Of a stretch of DNA of 64,000 nt, positions 10,893 to 23,486 are shown piece after piece. Where the stretch lies: positions 1,572,001 through 1,636,000 of the forward strand of contig JAGFBZ010000342.1 of the NCBI GenBank assembly GCA_018398805.1, read 5' to 3'. Numbering within the stretch: the first letter of the stretch is position 1; each line of letters starts with the position of its first letter. Origin of the DNA: Hirundichthys speculiger (Eukaryota; Chordata; Actinopteri; Beloniformes; Exocoetidae). Made by a program: the position numbers and the translations under genes. Under the pieces are notes generated by a model, which made no database searches, was not told where the DNA came from, and saw only the letters and a list, made by a program, of their open reading frames with translations.

Positions 10893-11574
10893 CCCTACTT
10901 TTGTTTTAGCACCTCATTTTCTTTGCATATATGAAAAGCTTATCTAGATCACAGCAGCAGAGCACGTGGTTCCCGCCCAAACAGGGATCAATGGAGCGCA
11001 GTCTACTCTATTAAATGTGATCCCTCCAGCGGCCAAACCCCCGTCCCCAGCTATGCGTACGGGTTTGCAACTCAGATTGGAATCAGTTGATTGATTGGTT
11101 AAAATTATTAAAATGAAATGATTAAAGTGATTAAATTTAGAGTTTGGATTTTGAATTTTTTCATAATTTAGATTGCCAGATTCTGAAAATAATCGGACTA
11201 GACTAGACTTAGACTATCTACTCTAGACTAGGCCAAAAACCCAGTGGGAAAAAAAGGCCACAAGACTATCTAAAGCAAAGAACATTCAATTCTCAGAAGC
11301 ACCTGCAGGCGCACGACCCCAGTGGATGTCGGGGAATGGATCGTGCAAGAAAGATGTCATTGCTTTTAGCATCATGTGGCATAAACATGGAATCACATAT
11401 GAAAATAAAAGGAATTACAGAACCAAAATAATCATGAATGGAGTAAATACTTTTCAAACGCACTGAGTACCAGGAGCCTGAGGTCAGCCATGTCCACAGA
11501 TCAAACCCTCAGGGCTCCGCTGCGTCTGTAGCAACGAATTCAGCATGACACGGTGTGAGACGACTATTCATGAC

Positions 11575-11812
11575 ACAGCATGACACAATAGTTTTAGCAA
11601 GTTTAGGCCTCAGAATGGATTTCTAACATCACAGCACTATAGATCAAGCAACAAATGGAGTCCTACCAGGAGCATACATGCATCACTGTCTTGCGTTGTG
11701 TCTTTGTCCTTTCGTGCTTCACTGTGATGATTTTAGGTATCATATTATGCTTCTCCAAACATTCAAAGGCTCAAAATTGTCTTTAACTGTCATATACGCA
11801 CTTTTCAGGTGG
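11575..11812 (+). repeat. Unclassified dispersed repeat, partial copy
   Basis: The first 65 bp (ACACAGCATGACACAATAGT onward) match 10825-10890. The segment 11690-11812 (GTGTCTTTGTCCTTTCGTGC onward) matches 10330-10455. The two blocks occur in the opposite order to the 10.3-10.9 kb copy, which suggests a tandem or circularly permuted arrangement. Confidence 0.6.
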
Positions 11813-12163
11813 TCTAATTGTCATTTTAGGAGGCGCACTACAGATCAAGAACATACAATTATTATTATCATATTTCTTTTGCAGGTTGGTCCTCTAAAGA
11901 TCAAGAGCAGATCAATGCATCTATCCCTGTGTGCACTCAGCACCTCCTTCCTTCGATGCTGTTCAGTTCAAAAGGAAACCTCCCACAAATGTCTCTGTGG
12001 CAAGTAACTGGGATTAACTGGGAGTAACTGGTTTAGGAAGGTAACCAGTAACAGCAGAGCGAGACGGGAGCACCTGAAACTGAACTAGACCGCCCTTCTC
12101 ACTGTCGAACAAACACACCCAGGTAACGAGGCTGGATTTGAGCCAATCACTGTACGTAAAAGG

Positions 12164-12497
12164 TAGGGGTGTGAAAAAAAAAAATCGATTCGGCGATATA
12201 TCGTGATTTTTGGCCGCCTGATATAATATCGATTTTTCAGCTCTTAATATTGATTTTTTTTAGGAAAATTAATTCATTCACTTAAATGTGCAAAAACACT
12301 AATAATAAACAAGAAATAGGTTGTTTTGACTCAATCTATCCTCTGAATGAATCATCTGATGAACATATACAGCAACTTGATTTTTCATCTCTAGTTTTAA
12401 TTTTGATATTAACTGGGTAGCATATTGCAATATATTGCGACATCGTGATAATATCGTATCGTGACCCAAGTATCACAATACATATCGTATTCTGAGG
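12164..12497 (+). mobile_element. hAT MITE, TAGGGGTGTGAAAAAA family, right end lost
   Basis: It begins TAGGGGTGTGAAAAAAAAAA, with the ATCGATTCGGCGATATATCG subterminal block and the interior shared with copies at 16850, 43927 and 55799. The homology stops at about 12497 (GTATTCTGAGGTC), before the CCTTGCCAATACTCACCCCTA right end found in the 16850 copy. No target duplication is therefore visible. Confidence 0.8.
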
Positions 12498-14519
12498 TCG
12501 AGGTTCTGAGGTAGTAAACGGGTTAACTGAAGTTGGTCTACACGCCCTGCACATGCCACAAAAATCATTCTAGTCGAGCCTTTTAGGAAGACCGTGACCT
12601 GGGTTGTTGCAAAGTTTAACTTGCAGTATTATCCTTTGCCGTCAGCAGTGCAGGATAAGAACTGGAGGTTGAAATCAACTGAACGTTACAAAGTGATCTA
12701 CAAAGAATGATCTTGCATTTATATGCAATTTTGCACAAAACAAAGAGCATCATCTTCAGCATTATTGAGACTCTTTTATAGTCTAACAAACATGAAATAA
12801 TGACTTACAGGTCGGATTAAAAAGCTCTGAAGTTTGAACAGTGGACACCAGTCATACTGCCCCAAAGCAAAGCAGATTCCCGTCCAAAACGAGTTTATAA
12901 CACGTCATATTTTCTCGTTCTGCTCCTTCTGCCAAGGCTCCATTTCCAGGCATGTAGGATAAAGACGGAGTTAAGACCGGGCCTTAAAAAGGCTCCCTGC
13001 GGTCCTGTGGAGGAAAATGTGTCCCAGTGATAAGTGGCGACAATTTGCTCGGGCCCGATCTCCCTGCTCCCTGAGCACGCCTCTTAATGGATCTGTCCAG
13101 CTGCTTTCTGGGATATCACTAACGAGACGCCCAGGTTAACGAGATCCTCGTAGGAGGAGCGCTGGAACGCTTCTCCTCCTGCTGAACGCTGAAATAACAA
13201 GGAGGGGAGCGCTTAACGTGCTTTTGTTTTTCAACAGCCGACGCCGCAGGGAGTCGACGCCACGACCGAGGCATTACATGATCTGTGAGTTTGTGACTGT
13301 GAAAACACAATAACAAAAACAATGAAAACATATCCGTGTGAGCAGATCTGACAAATCCATCAGGGTTTCCCATGAGCCTTTGCGTGCAGTGATCTGTCAC
13401 AAACTCATATAAAACCCCCCTTAATTCTGCCTAAACCTTCTCCAAACTGAGCCGAACGTGTCACGCAGTCGATGTGAACACATTCATCTGTGAGATGACG
13501 AGTCCGTCGTTGCTCGAGGTCACCGTGACAAAAAAAAAAAGAAAGAAATGAGAGGAGTCACGGCAGAATGTGATCTCTGGGTGCCTCCGTTTCTCAGCTG
13601 TGGCTACGCCTCCTGGGGGGCTTCTGGGTGGTAAGGGTGGCACGAATGTTGGAGTGTTGCACGCTGAGAGCAGCAGTCACCGCTCAAAGTAGAAAGCGAC
13701 ACTAAGAAGTATTATCTTCTTAAAGCATCGATCTGAATTTCATTTGTAGAGATATATGATTATTTCTCAGAAGGGATCATGCAGCTGTTTTGGTGCAAAA
13801 ATGACTCAAAGTGGCGTTGAACTCTTGTCCGGGCCTGTAAACTAGCTCACGGACATCGTGGCAGCAGCACGGCAGAGTTCAAGTGAACCAGTTCTGATTT
13901 TCGTCCTCCTTCGTGACACAGATCAGAAACGACGAGTGGTCGTGTGAGCAGTAACAGAGAGGGCCGGCTTGGCTGTTCTCAGATCAGTTTCAGGCCTCAT
14001 TCCCATGTGGATATAAATCAGATGTGAATCAGACATGTGCTGGTGTCTGCATCTAAGCGGACAGACTGTAGACTGGCTGTCGTTGGTCTGGAAGGATCTG
14101 AGGACTTGCTAACCAAAGGTCCCGCTACCAGTATGATTTACTGCAGGTCCCAGTATAATTCCAACTGGAAATGTCCTGATATGGTTTTCCGTGAGGAGTT
14201 CAGGCTCCTTCAGATAAGCAGCGTACCGGTCCGACATGTTGGAGCTCCTTCAGCCAAGCCGGCTAACAGCTCCGCGCGTTGGAAGGAATGAAGAATTACA
14301 TAAATTGTATATTCTAAATTAATATATATCATTAATTTAATAAATAAACTTTGTGTTAAAGGTTTTCCACTTTGCGTTTATATTTTGTGATAGTTTTAAA
14401 CCTCCTCTGACAGTGGTAGGTCATTATCAGTTTTAGTTAGAAAAAAAAAAAGTTTTTCATATAATGTTTGGTTGAACCTCAGAAATAAAAATGTCAAATG
14501 ATATTTTATTGCGATTTGA

Positions 14520-14688
14520 CATGAATTTAAATGATTGTGTGGCAGCATGTGATATCTGATATCGATCCTGATTTCAATATCCAAAATCGGATCGTGATAG
14601 ATTTTCGGATATCGGCAAAAGTCAAATCGTTATCCAGAGAATTGATATAATATTGTATCATGATGAAACTTGTGAATCACACCCCTAC
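14520..14688 (+). mobile_element. hAT right-end fragment
   Basis: The sequence is rich in GATATC/ATCGG/TATCG motifs and ends TGAATCACACCCCTA, i.e. TAGGGGTGTGATTCACAAG in reverse complement, another member of the TAGGGGTGTG-ended group. The left end and target duplication were not found; the AT-rich DNA at 14290-14520 may be interior. Confidence 0.55.
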
Positions 14689-16849
14689 TTCTCAACACTG
14701 CTGGTCCCACCTCCTCGCAGTGACTTTGATGATATCTTCTGCTATGTCTTTCATAACCTCAAGAATACCGAGGCAGACTTGTTCACAACCCGTTTGGATT
14801 GATTAATTCCTTCTGTTTGGAAGCGCTTGGAGACCGTTCACCAAACAATCTAAAAAAGCCAGACGTTTTGAAACAGTGCTCTTCTTCTTCAATTTGCACC
14901 TTAAAGACTGGAAAAAAAAAAAAAAAAGTAAGGGTGAGGCCCGGAGCAGCTCATGATCTGACACAAACAGATTCATCCAGTATGCACGGAGGCAGCGCGA
15001 CTGCTCGACACTGGGTCGCTAGCGCTTAGCGATGATGTGACAGAAAACAGAAGCAGCTGAAAGAGATCTGAAGTGCCCAATGAGATCCTGTCTACTCAGA
15101 TTCAGCTAAATGCAGCAAATCTGAGTGGACAGCGATTCACACTTCAGAATAACCATAAAGTAAAACATACCGCACGATCAACCCAAGAGTTTTCCCAGCT
15201 CTTGTGCCTTAAACGGGTCAAATACCGCATGGTTTACAAGCGAAGGTATGGCAGATAAAACCAACAGTTATTCAAGAGGCAAGAAGACATCAGAGCTGAA
15301 TATGGAAAAGAGGATACAAAATATTCCCTATGAGGTATGTAAATGTTTTTTTTTTTAATTAAACCGGGTTCTGGCAGAGACTTGTGAAGGCGTCGGCAGT
15401 GCGACGTGATGCCCTGTGGTGTTGCTGGTGGCTGACACTGCCTTTTTATTTTTAAAGTTATTTCACGGTGGAGGATGAAGCGGTGACACCTGCAATCATC
15501 ATATCAAAGAGCCCTCCAGTCGATGATGGCTTGTCACTCACCACTAAATGTGACCAAGTAGCAATCTTGTTGGAGGATGTCTCCACAGGTGAGCCAACCG
15601 CAAATGATCTCCATGAGATGCCCATTTTACAGCAGATATAAACATGTTTACAGCTTGGTACAAAAAAAGAGTTTGAGTCTAGCCAATTTTCTGGTTCGTG
15701 ACAACTTCAGTGGGCTGAAATTTTACATCATTTGCACATTACGAAGGTACTGAGGCCATACAAATCAATAAAATCACTATGGAGGGTTAGGATTAGCACA
15801 GATGGGAAGTCGAAGAGCTTTGAAATTCAGGGTTCAGAGATGCTTCTTCACAGCAACACGTTGAGGTTTACACCATCAAGCATTGCAATCCCTCCTCCTT
15901 AACTCTTCTGTCTGCAGTCTTTTTCTGCCTGCGTGGTCTGAAATCCACACAGGCGAAAAACAGTTATATAGCACGTCCCTCCCGTTTGGATGGCCACGCC
16001 TCCGTTTGGGTGAAAACAAACACTTCCTCAAAGAGGAGAAGGTCTGTAAATGGAGATCTGTAGCTCCAGGATGTCCCCAGTGAGGACGTGGAAGCCAACC
16101 AGAAGCTCAGTCCTGATGCTAAAACTCAAATAAATTAATTACTGGGGACATTGTGCAAAGGAAACGTACTCAGATGTGTTGTTTTTCTCTGTGGAGAGGT
16201 GTTGGAATCCAGATTTATTTCAGGCCTTATTTGAACTTTCCCACAGTCATGGTTACTCATCATAAAAGAGGTTAAAAAAAAGTGCCAGAACTGGAGGCAG
16301 AAATCCTTAGCAGCACAATTATCCAAGTCATCAGGGAAAAGTGTTTTAACACATAAAGAAGCTTAGATGTAAGTTTTAAGAAGTGACAAAGATAAAACTA
16401 TTTGATCTGTCCACACTTTTTTGATCTGGAGATGGATCCAGATTTCACTTTAAGGAAATATACTATCAATTTAAATAAATTAATAAACAGTGAAAACACT
16501 TCTTTGCACTTGATTGCATATGTTCTGGTGTCTGAAGTCACTCGTCAACTCAGAAACTTTGAGCATACGAAATCTTGTCACTTCGTGTCTGGTGGCCACC
16601 AAAGTGTCAAACTCTGTCATTTAGTGAGCGGTTCAGATTTCCAGGGTCCTGTGACATCACAGAAACCAGATCAGAGTAGAATTACTTTGATGTCTTATAT
16701 TCATCTGCATGGAGTTACACAAACATTCCTATATTTGCTCTATTTCTGAAGTGGGCCGTGCGAGGCTGAGACATTAAAAAAAAAGGCACAAAAGGAAGTT
16801 AAGTTGAGCGGTTGACTCCGCCTCCTTTTTTATGTTTAGCAGAAACTAC

Positions 16850-17189
16850 TAGGGGTATGAAAAAAATCGATTTGGCAATATATCGTGATTTTCGGCCGCC
16901 CAATATATCGATTTTTTTAAACTAATGGTTACTTAAATGCGCAAAAACACTAATAATAAACAATAAATTGGTTGTTTTAAAGCAAAGGTTTGACTCAATG
17001 TGTCCTCTGAATGATCAGTATCATCTGATGAACATATACAGCAACTTAATTTTTCATCTCTACTTTTAATTTTGATATTAACTGGGTAGAATATTGCAAT
17101 ATATCGTGATATCGTAATAATATCATATCGTGACCCCAAGTATCATGATACATATCGTATTGCGAGGTCCTTGCCAATACTCACCCCTA
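16850..17189 (+). mobile_element. hAT MITE, TAGGGGTGTGAAAAAA family, complete
   Basis: It is bounded by the perfect 8-bp duplication GAAACTAC (16842-16849 and 17190-17197). The left end is TAGGGGTATGAAAAAAATCG and the right end in reverse complement is TAGGGGTGAGTATTGGCAAG. Subterminal sequence is dominated by ATATCG repeats. This is the most compact complete copy of the family (340 bp) and non-coding. Confidence 0.93.
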
Positions 17190-17409
17190 GAAACTACACG
17201 GTTGTAAAAGGAGGATTCATCACGTCAAGACCACCCCTGAACTAGTGGTTTGTTGGGGTCAAGCTAAAGTACCAAACTAAGGCAGTGACTTCTCTCAGCT
17301 CTGTAAAAGTTTGAGAAAATTCTCACCTGTACAGTCGTCACTGATGTGAAATCTAGCTGTGGAGACCAAAAGTATTGTTGCCAGGCTGTAAACATGTTTA
17401 CTTTCCGTG

Positions 17410-17790
17410 GCAAAGTTTGATTTAGTTCAATTTGATTATCTTTATATAGCGTCCATTACAATACAAATTGTAATGGACGCTTGGAGTTTTTCAGAGACCC
17501 AGAGCATGACCCCCAAGGAAATACTGTAAAATATAAATATTATTTAATATCAAGTAGATATTAAATACTAATGACAAGTAAAAAAAAAAAAAAGTTAAAA
17601 AAAAAAAAAAACTCCCCTAGCTGGAGAAAAACCTATAAACCAAGCAGTGGCAAGGAAAAACTCCCCTTTAAGAGGGAAAAAACCTTTACCAGGACCTGGA
17701 TCATAAGGTGTGACCTTCCTGCTGAAGACCAGCTGGATTAAGGAAGGAAAGAGGAAGGAGACAGGACAGAAAGAGGAGAGGCACAGATAT
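17410..17790 (+). repeat. Dispersed teleost repeat (TTATATAGCG ... AACTCCCCT type)
   Basis: The stretch begins with TTTATATAGCGTCCATTACA and contains AGAGACCCAGAGCATGACCC and AAGGAAAAACTCCCCTTTAA. I recognise this arrangement from dispersed repeats common in fish genomes, but I cannot assign it to a named family from memory. It includes a short perfect palindrome around 17457-17480 (GCGTCCATTACAAT... ATTGTAATGGACGC). It abuts the palindromic MITE at 17792. Confidence 0.6.
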
Positions 17791-17791
17791 A

Positions 17792-18157
17792 CAGTCATGG
17801 AAAAAATTATTAGACCACCATTTTTTCTTCACTTTCTTGTTCATTTTAATACCTGGTACCACTAAACGTCATCATGTGACTAAAACAGACAGAAAAGAAA
17901 AAACTGAATACATAAAAGCAGTGTTTTTGGCAGTACAACGCCATAGCTATTGATGTAAATACTTAAGTGATTTAGGTCATAATTAAGAAAACAATGGAAA
18001 ATGGTAAGATATCAGCTCTTAAATAAAACTCTTATGAGCAATCTTTGTGGTTATCGTTATGTTTGTCCAAACAAATGTACCTTTAGTTGTACCAGGCATT
18101 AAAATGAACAAGAAACTGAAGAAAACAAGGGTGGTCTAATAATTTTTTCCATGACTG
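17792..18157. mobile_element. Tc1/mariner-like MITE with long terminal inverted repeats
   Basis: It is flanked by TA dinucleotides (17790-17791 and 18158-18159). The ends CAGTCATGGAAAAAATTATT and their reverse complement extend as inverted repeats for about 75 bp (through TTGTTCATTTTAATACCTGG), leaving a non-coding centre of about 200 bp. TA target, CAGT start and long TIRs fit a non-autonomous Tc1/mariner-type element. Confidence 0.88.
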
Positions 18158-18368
18158 TATTTAGGACAAAATATATGAGCAGTAATCATCTGTTAGCTGG
18201 AGAACTAAGAGCTATATGCACTTATATTCTGATTGGTTTGTTGTTAGTCCATGAACTACAGAGATGACTATATAAACAGATGTAGGCAGCAACACTGAGG
18301 TGGTCAGAGGATCAGACTGCACATCAACATGTAGCTCTGGAAGCTCTGACCTGCAAACGTATACAGAA

Positions 18369-18416
18369 AGGGGGGGGGGGGGGGGCACTAAAAAAAAAAA
18401 AAAGAGGGGTTGGGGG
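18369..18416 (+). repeat. Poly-G and poly-A tracts
   Basis: A run of about 17 G is followed shortly by about 15 A and another G-rich stretch. These are simple low-complexity tracts where read or assembly length may be unreliable. Confidence 0.9.
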
Positions 18417-19861
18417 GGTCATATACTTTACTGCTATATTTACTTCAACTGTATGAGAAAGGTCCTGAGGTCATGAAGGTGTGAAAAGCCCTTCTGGTAT
18501 CCTCCCACTCCCTTGGGATCACGTAGTTACTCAAAGTAAAGGCCAAACACACTCAGCAGGAGGAGATTAAGGGTCTGGTGGTCTGGTTTTTGTGCTTTGG
18601 GGATTTTTTTTTCTGGGTTCTGCTTGTTTCTTGTCTCCCCTTTTTGTTACTCACTATTTTACTGTGAAAGTCATTTATTTGTGCGCCGAGTTTAGTTTTA
18701 CTTCCCTGATCATCGGTGACTCTGCATCTTTCTGCACATTTCAGGAAATGAAGGACTTTAGTTGGAATCTGCTGCATTTGGATCCTTGTCCAAGGGTCGT
18801 GACAGGAGGCGGATGAGCGTCTGGTTGATGTTTTAAAGAAAGGTGAAATGAAATTAAGAACAAAAAAGGCATCTGGGAACCTGCTTGAATCCAAATGCAA
18901 CCTCCATTCAGCTGATTAGAACCTCCTGGGAAGACGTCCAACATCCCACCAGGACGTGAGACGCAGACGTAACGACAGCGAGACGAAGACGAAGTTGGAA
19001 GTGAAGGACAGAGATGGAAATGAGTACACCTCAGAGTTGGGCTGCCAGTCAGATGAAACAGCACGGGTATAAAGTGGCACGAGAGTGCAAAAAGAAAAGG
19101 AAATTTGCTGCGAGCCTCGCCGAAGAGGTTGTGAAAATAACGCAGCGCACACAGAGTGTCACGGATCCCCGGCACGTCACATGTGTGGCGCGTCTCGGCC
19201 TGACAGGTGCCACGCAGATGAATCTCAGCTCTCCTGCCAGCGCCGTCCCCTCATCTCCCCTCATCTCCCCTCATCGCATCCGTGCCCGTTCGCCTAACGA
19301 GCGGGAAGACGTGTAGCCACGAGATCCGCGTGCGCCACAGCGGGGGCACGCGATGCGACACGAAACACAAAACTCTCACACCCTGACTCTCTCCTGATTC
19401 ATCCGTGGCACGATAACGAATCCCAGTCTGGCCACCCACGCCAGACCAGCGGGGAGGAGAGGCTCCGGTGGTGCGGGGGAGCGGGACGGTGGCACATTCG
19501 TCTGCCACAAAGCTCATTATTAATGAGCTTAATAAACGGGATGAAAAACGGGGCTGGATGTGATTGACGGCAGATGAGGCCAGAGGGAAGACGTAGAGCG
19601 TTAGAGCACATGTGTCAAACTCAAGGCCCGCGGGCCACCTCCGACCCACCGTGTAATCATATCCAGCCCGCGAGATCATTTTACATTATTGTTATTAATG
19701 GCCCCTTGATTAAGCGCTGATAAAAACAATACTGCACAGAACTACAGATCCCAAAATGCAATGCTTCAGCAGCCTTGCCGCACACTTCCCGCGTCAGTCA
19801 AGTCTAGCTTCAAGCTTCATCCGCGGAGTGGACTCCAATTTGCGCGTAACAGAAGAAGTAC

Positions 19862-20590
19862 CGTACTTTCTGGACTATAAGCCGCACCTGAATATAAGCC
19901 ACACCTATTAAAATATAAACGAAATATATATTTTGTCACATATAAGCCGCACCGGACTATAAGCCGCCGGTATCCAGGCTGAGAAATAAGATATTTACAT
20001 CAAAAGATTTTGTACCATAAGTGTTAATTCACATACCTATACTGATTTTTCCTCCTCCTGTGTACTGAAACCCCCCCGAACAGCAAAGACATCCCGAACA
20101 GACCCGTGTAATGGACCCATATCAGGGTCCACTTGCACTCAGTGCCGGATCCGCTTTGGAGCCGGATCACGGACCTGCTGGCTCCATGCGGTGTCTGGTC
20201 CGCATCTACAATTAAAACCTCACCTCTGCGGCGGGTCCACTCAGAACCCTGAAATCCACTGGGGAACCAACAAACTGACTGGACAAACTGATAAATCCAG
20301 GTGTGTCTGAGTAGCTACAATGTTCAGACACACCTGGATTAATCAGTTTGTCCAATAATAACAGGTATTGATGCTCACAAAATGAATGTAGAGTAGCATA
20401 GCCAACATAGGCTACTGAACAAAAACAGAATAGCCTTTAACTACTTGGTTTGTTTTTTGGTTTTTGCACTTCCTGCTAGAGTGCCCCCTGAGGGCTGAAG
20501 AAACATTCATAGAAAAGCCGCATCTCTGTATAAGCCTCATGGTTTAAAGCGTGGGACAAAAGTACCGGCTTATAGTCCGGAATATACGGT
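19862..20590 (+). mobile_element. Nested TIR element (CCGTACTTTCTGGACTATAAGCC)
   Basis: The ends CCGTACTTTCTGGACTATAA and, in reverse complement, CCGTATATTCCGGACTATAA lie between TA dinucleotides. Subterminal repeats of ATAAGCCGCACC follow the left end. It sits wholly within the hAT copy and is therefore younger. A strong hairpin lies inside at 20281-20353. No coding sequence was recognised. Confidence 0.8.
20281..20353. repeat. Near-perfect 30-bp-arm hairpin
   Basis: The arms 20281-20310 and 20324-20353 are reverse complements with a single mismatch, separated by 13 bases. The arm begins GGACAAACTGAT and ends CAGGTGTGTCTGA. It lies inside the nested TIR element. Confidence 0.95.
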
Positions 20591-22907
20591 ATATATAAGT
20601 TATTTAGGGTTTAAGTTTTTATTCATATTTATGTTCCAAAAACATTTTGTTTTAGTGTGTTCAATAAATGTTTATCCTGTTTGACCCGCGACCTGAAGAG
20701 TGTTTTGAATTTTGGCCCCCGGTGCAATTGAGTTTGACACCCTTGCGTTAGAGGGAAGAGAGGAAAGGAGAAGAGAGAAGGAGGCAGGGAGAAGTAAGCA
20801 TAAGGACGGACAGGATGTACTGAGGGGGCTGCAGCAGGATGATGCATCTCTCCTTCAGCATCACTAAAAGCCACAAGGACGCCAGCCTCGTCTAGACAAA
20901 GTCCCCTAATTAAGTTATAGCTCCCTCCTCCGTACGCCGAGATGGAACGCCAGGGCGTCCAAGTGTGTGCTCTCCTTCCACTCATGCACGGGCACGAATT
21001 GCCATGGCAACACCGACGGTGTTGGTCAGTCGGAGATGCAGCTCGTCCTCTCAGAGCGCAGCCACGGCGACGGCGGCACCGCACCTTCGCCGGCCTGCCC
21101 GCGAGATCTCTCCGCCCTCGAGCCATCTGCCTCCGAGCTGAAGGAGAGCAAGCTGCGAGCTCGGTTGTTTTGTTCACGTGAGGCCGTCAGCCGTCAGGTC
21201 AACGGCGCCTGACGCGGGAGGAGACGGCCGTCAGAGATGCGGCCTCATCGAGACGTTTAGGGCTCAATAATCCAAAAGTGTGCAGATTTAAAGACTGCGT
21301 GTTTTATACGCCTGTCATGGTGAGGTTCCAATAAATGTGCGTGCAGCGATGACGCACGGTGTGACTCACGCCGAATGTACGCTAGATGACTTTGAAAGAT
21401 GACTAAATAACTTTGGGGAAAAAAAGTGTTTTAAAAGACGAGCGTGTGACACACTCTCACATGTAAAGTCAAGAGTTTGGCAAGAACGGGGATCTCGGGG
21501 CTAATATTTACCAGAGTCCTTTATGAATCAAAGGACGACACTCCTAATTTCACTGGTGACAGGAACTGCATCCTGGAGCGCCACAGTTTGGCTAAATGAC
21601 TAAAGTTAAAGCCAGGAGCGGAGCAGACCGTCCACCAAGTTGCTCAAATTGCTTATGTTACATTTACAGACTGCATAAAAGGAACTGGAACAAACCTCCT
21701 ATGATGTCACACACAGATTTTTCAAAAGAGTGCTATCCAAGCCTCTTTTTCAATCGCACTGTAAGGCACCAAGTTAGTAGGAATTAATCTAAAAATGGGT
21801 AAATGTTGGCCTGAAAGCTGGCCGGAAAGACCACCATAATTCAGTTATGCTGACCTACGACGCTCACTGATCCTGATCAAATCTGTCCAAACATCCTCAG
21901 TTCAGATGAGACCCTAACCCTAACCCTGCCTGGACCCGTGATTCACTAGGTTACTGGGAAACATGTAGTTGGCTTGTGGGCACAGGTCAATCGGATTGAC
22001 CAAACCCACCAGGCTAGACCTGCGGCTACCAGCTATGCTAGTCTTCATTCCAGCTTTGGCAGCATTCTTTTGGACGCCACTGGCCAAAGGTGTGGCGCAC
22101 ATACCTTCCATCAACCTGGAAGGGTCCTGAAATGATCTGAAGCGAAGTTTTGCTCAACCACAAGACTCAGCTGGTGAGCTAGAAGCAGCTAAGATGAAAC
22201 CTCAAACCCGGTGGCTAAGATAGCTGCCTCAGGCTGCTGCGTTAGCTTTGACCCAAAACCAGCCACAGCAACGACTTTAAAATAAGGAAGGCTGTGTTGT
22301 GTTCAGTCTCGGCTCACAGCTCACCGAAATCAAGCGAGACCTCACTGTGGCAATTCATTTACCATCTTGAAGTCACTTGTAAAATAAACCAGTTTAAGGT
22401 CAGCGCAAGTCTTTCCAGATGTTGGTCAAAACTGAAAATGCGCTACACGTCTCACTGCATCCAAACAAACATAATAAAAGCCGTCCGACCTTCTTTTTGG
22501 ACAGAATGCATTGATCCACTGCTGACAACATGTGATTCAGTATGAATCAATCTCTGGCATTTCTTGAGCCCTTCATTGTCATTGTTTCTCCACCCTTCAA
22601 CCTTTTAGACCACTACATCCCTGAAAGAAGAAATCTGACAACTTGGTGTCACAAACGGGACTGGAACCCGTGCAGGGAGACCCCACTGGATTTGATAAGT
22701 TTGACTTTTCCCTCAAACCCAAAAGAGCAAAGCCACTCACTTAGCAAAATCCTGGACAGAGATGGAAAACAGCTCACCTGGTTCTGGCACAGGTTTGTTA
22801 TTTTTACACACCTGTATGCCATGGAAAGAGATTTTTAACTGATGCTACCTGGAACAGACAGCTCTGGTACAGTGGTTATGACACACATCTGTCTGCGTAG
22901 TCACTGT

Positions 22908-23486
22908 CAGGTCCTACCTGGAGCAGGTTCCAGGTCTGTTCCAGGTCCTACCTGGAGTAGGTTCCAGGTCTGTTCCAGGTAGGACCTGGAGCAGGTTCCA
23001 GGTCTGTTCCAGGTCCTACCTGGAGCAGGTTTCAGGTCTGTTCCAGGTCCTACCTGGAGCAGGTTCCAGGTCTGTTCCAGGTCCTAGGTAGGACCTGGAG
23101 CAGGTTCCAGGTCTGTTCCAGGTCCTACCGGGAGCAGGTTCCAGGTCTGTTCCAGGTCCCAGGTCAGGTCTGTTCCAGGTAGACCTGGAGCAGGTTTCCA
23201 GGTCTGTTCCAGGTCCTACCTGGAGCAGGTTCCAGGTCTGTTCCAGGTCTGGAGCAGGTTCCAGGTCTGTTCCAGGTCCTACCTGGAGCAGGTTCCAGGT
23301 CTGTTCCAGGTCCTGGAGCAGGTTCCAGGTCTGTTCCAGGTCCTACCTGGAGCAGGTTCCAGGTCTGTTCCAGGTCTTACCTGGAGCAGGTTCCAGGTCT
23401 GCTCCAGGTCCTACCTGGAGTAGGTTCCAGGTCTGCTCCAGGTCCTACCTAGAGCAGGTTCCAGGTCTCTTCCAGGCTCTACCTGG
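22908..23486. repeat. Minisatellite, about 34-bp unit (CTACCTGGAGCAGGTTCCAG)
   Basis: About 16-17 units built from CTACCTGGAGCAGGTTCCAG followed by GTCTGTTCCAGGTC. Units vary in length because the CTACCT block is lost or duplicated. The unit contains internal palindromes (CCTGGAG-AGG-TTCCAGG), and some junctions read AGGTAGGACCTGG, an inverted form, so the array can fold on itself. No coding frame is maintained. Confidence 0.95.

Larger units (their letters stand above)
19607..20745 (+). mobile_element. hAT element (GTGTCAAACTCAAGGCC family) carrying a nested element
   Basis: It is bounded by the perfect 8-bp duplication CGTTAGAG (19599-19606 and 20746-20753). Left end CACATGTGTCAAACTCAAGG, right end in reverse complement CAAGGGTGTCAAACTCAATT; the GGCCCGCGGGCC palindrome follows the left end, as in the 500-1172 copy. 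The interior is interrupted by a second TIR element (about 19862-20590). No transposase remnant was recognised in this copy. Confidence 0.93.

Noticed and set aside
18741..19679. Overlapping frames on both strands near 19 kb as exons
   Set aside because: No conserved motif, no consistent splice sites, and the last part enters the hAT copy at 19607.
20629..21177. 182-codon minus-strand frame
   Set aside because: It runs into a hAT end and low-complexity GA-rich sequence; the CpG-rich part is open on both strands and resembles nothing known.
21910..21930. Interstitial telomeric repeat (CCCTAA)
   Set aside because: Only about three units here and two near 38445; too short to mean anything.
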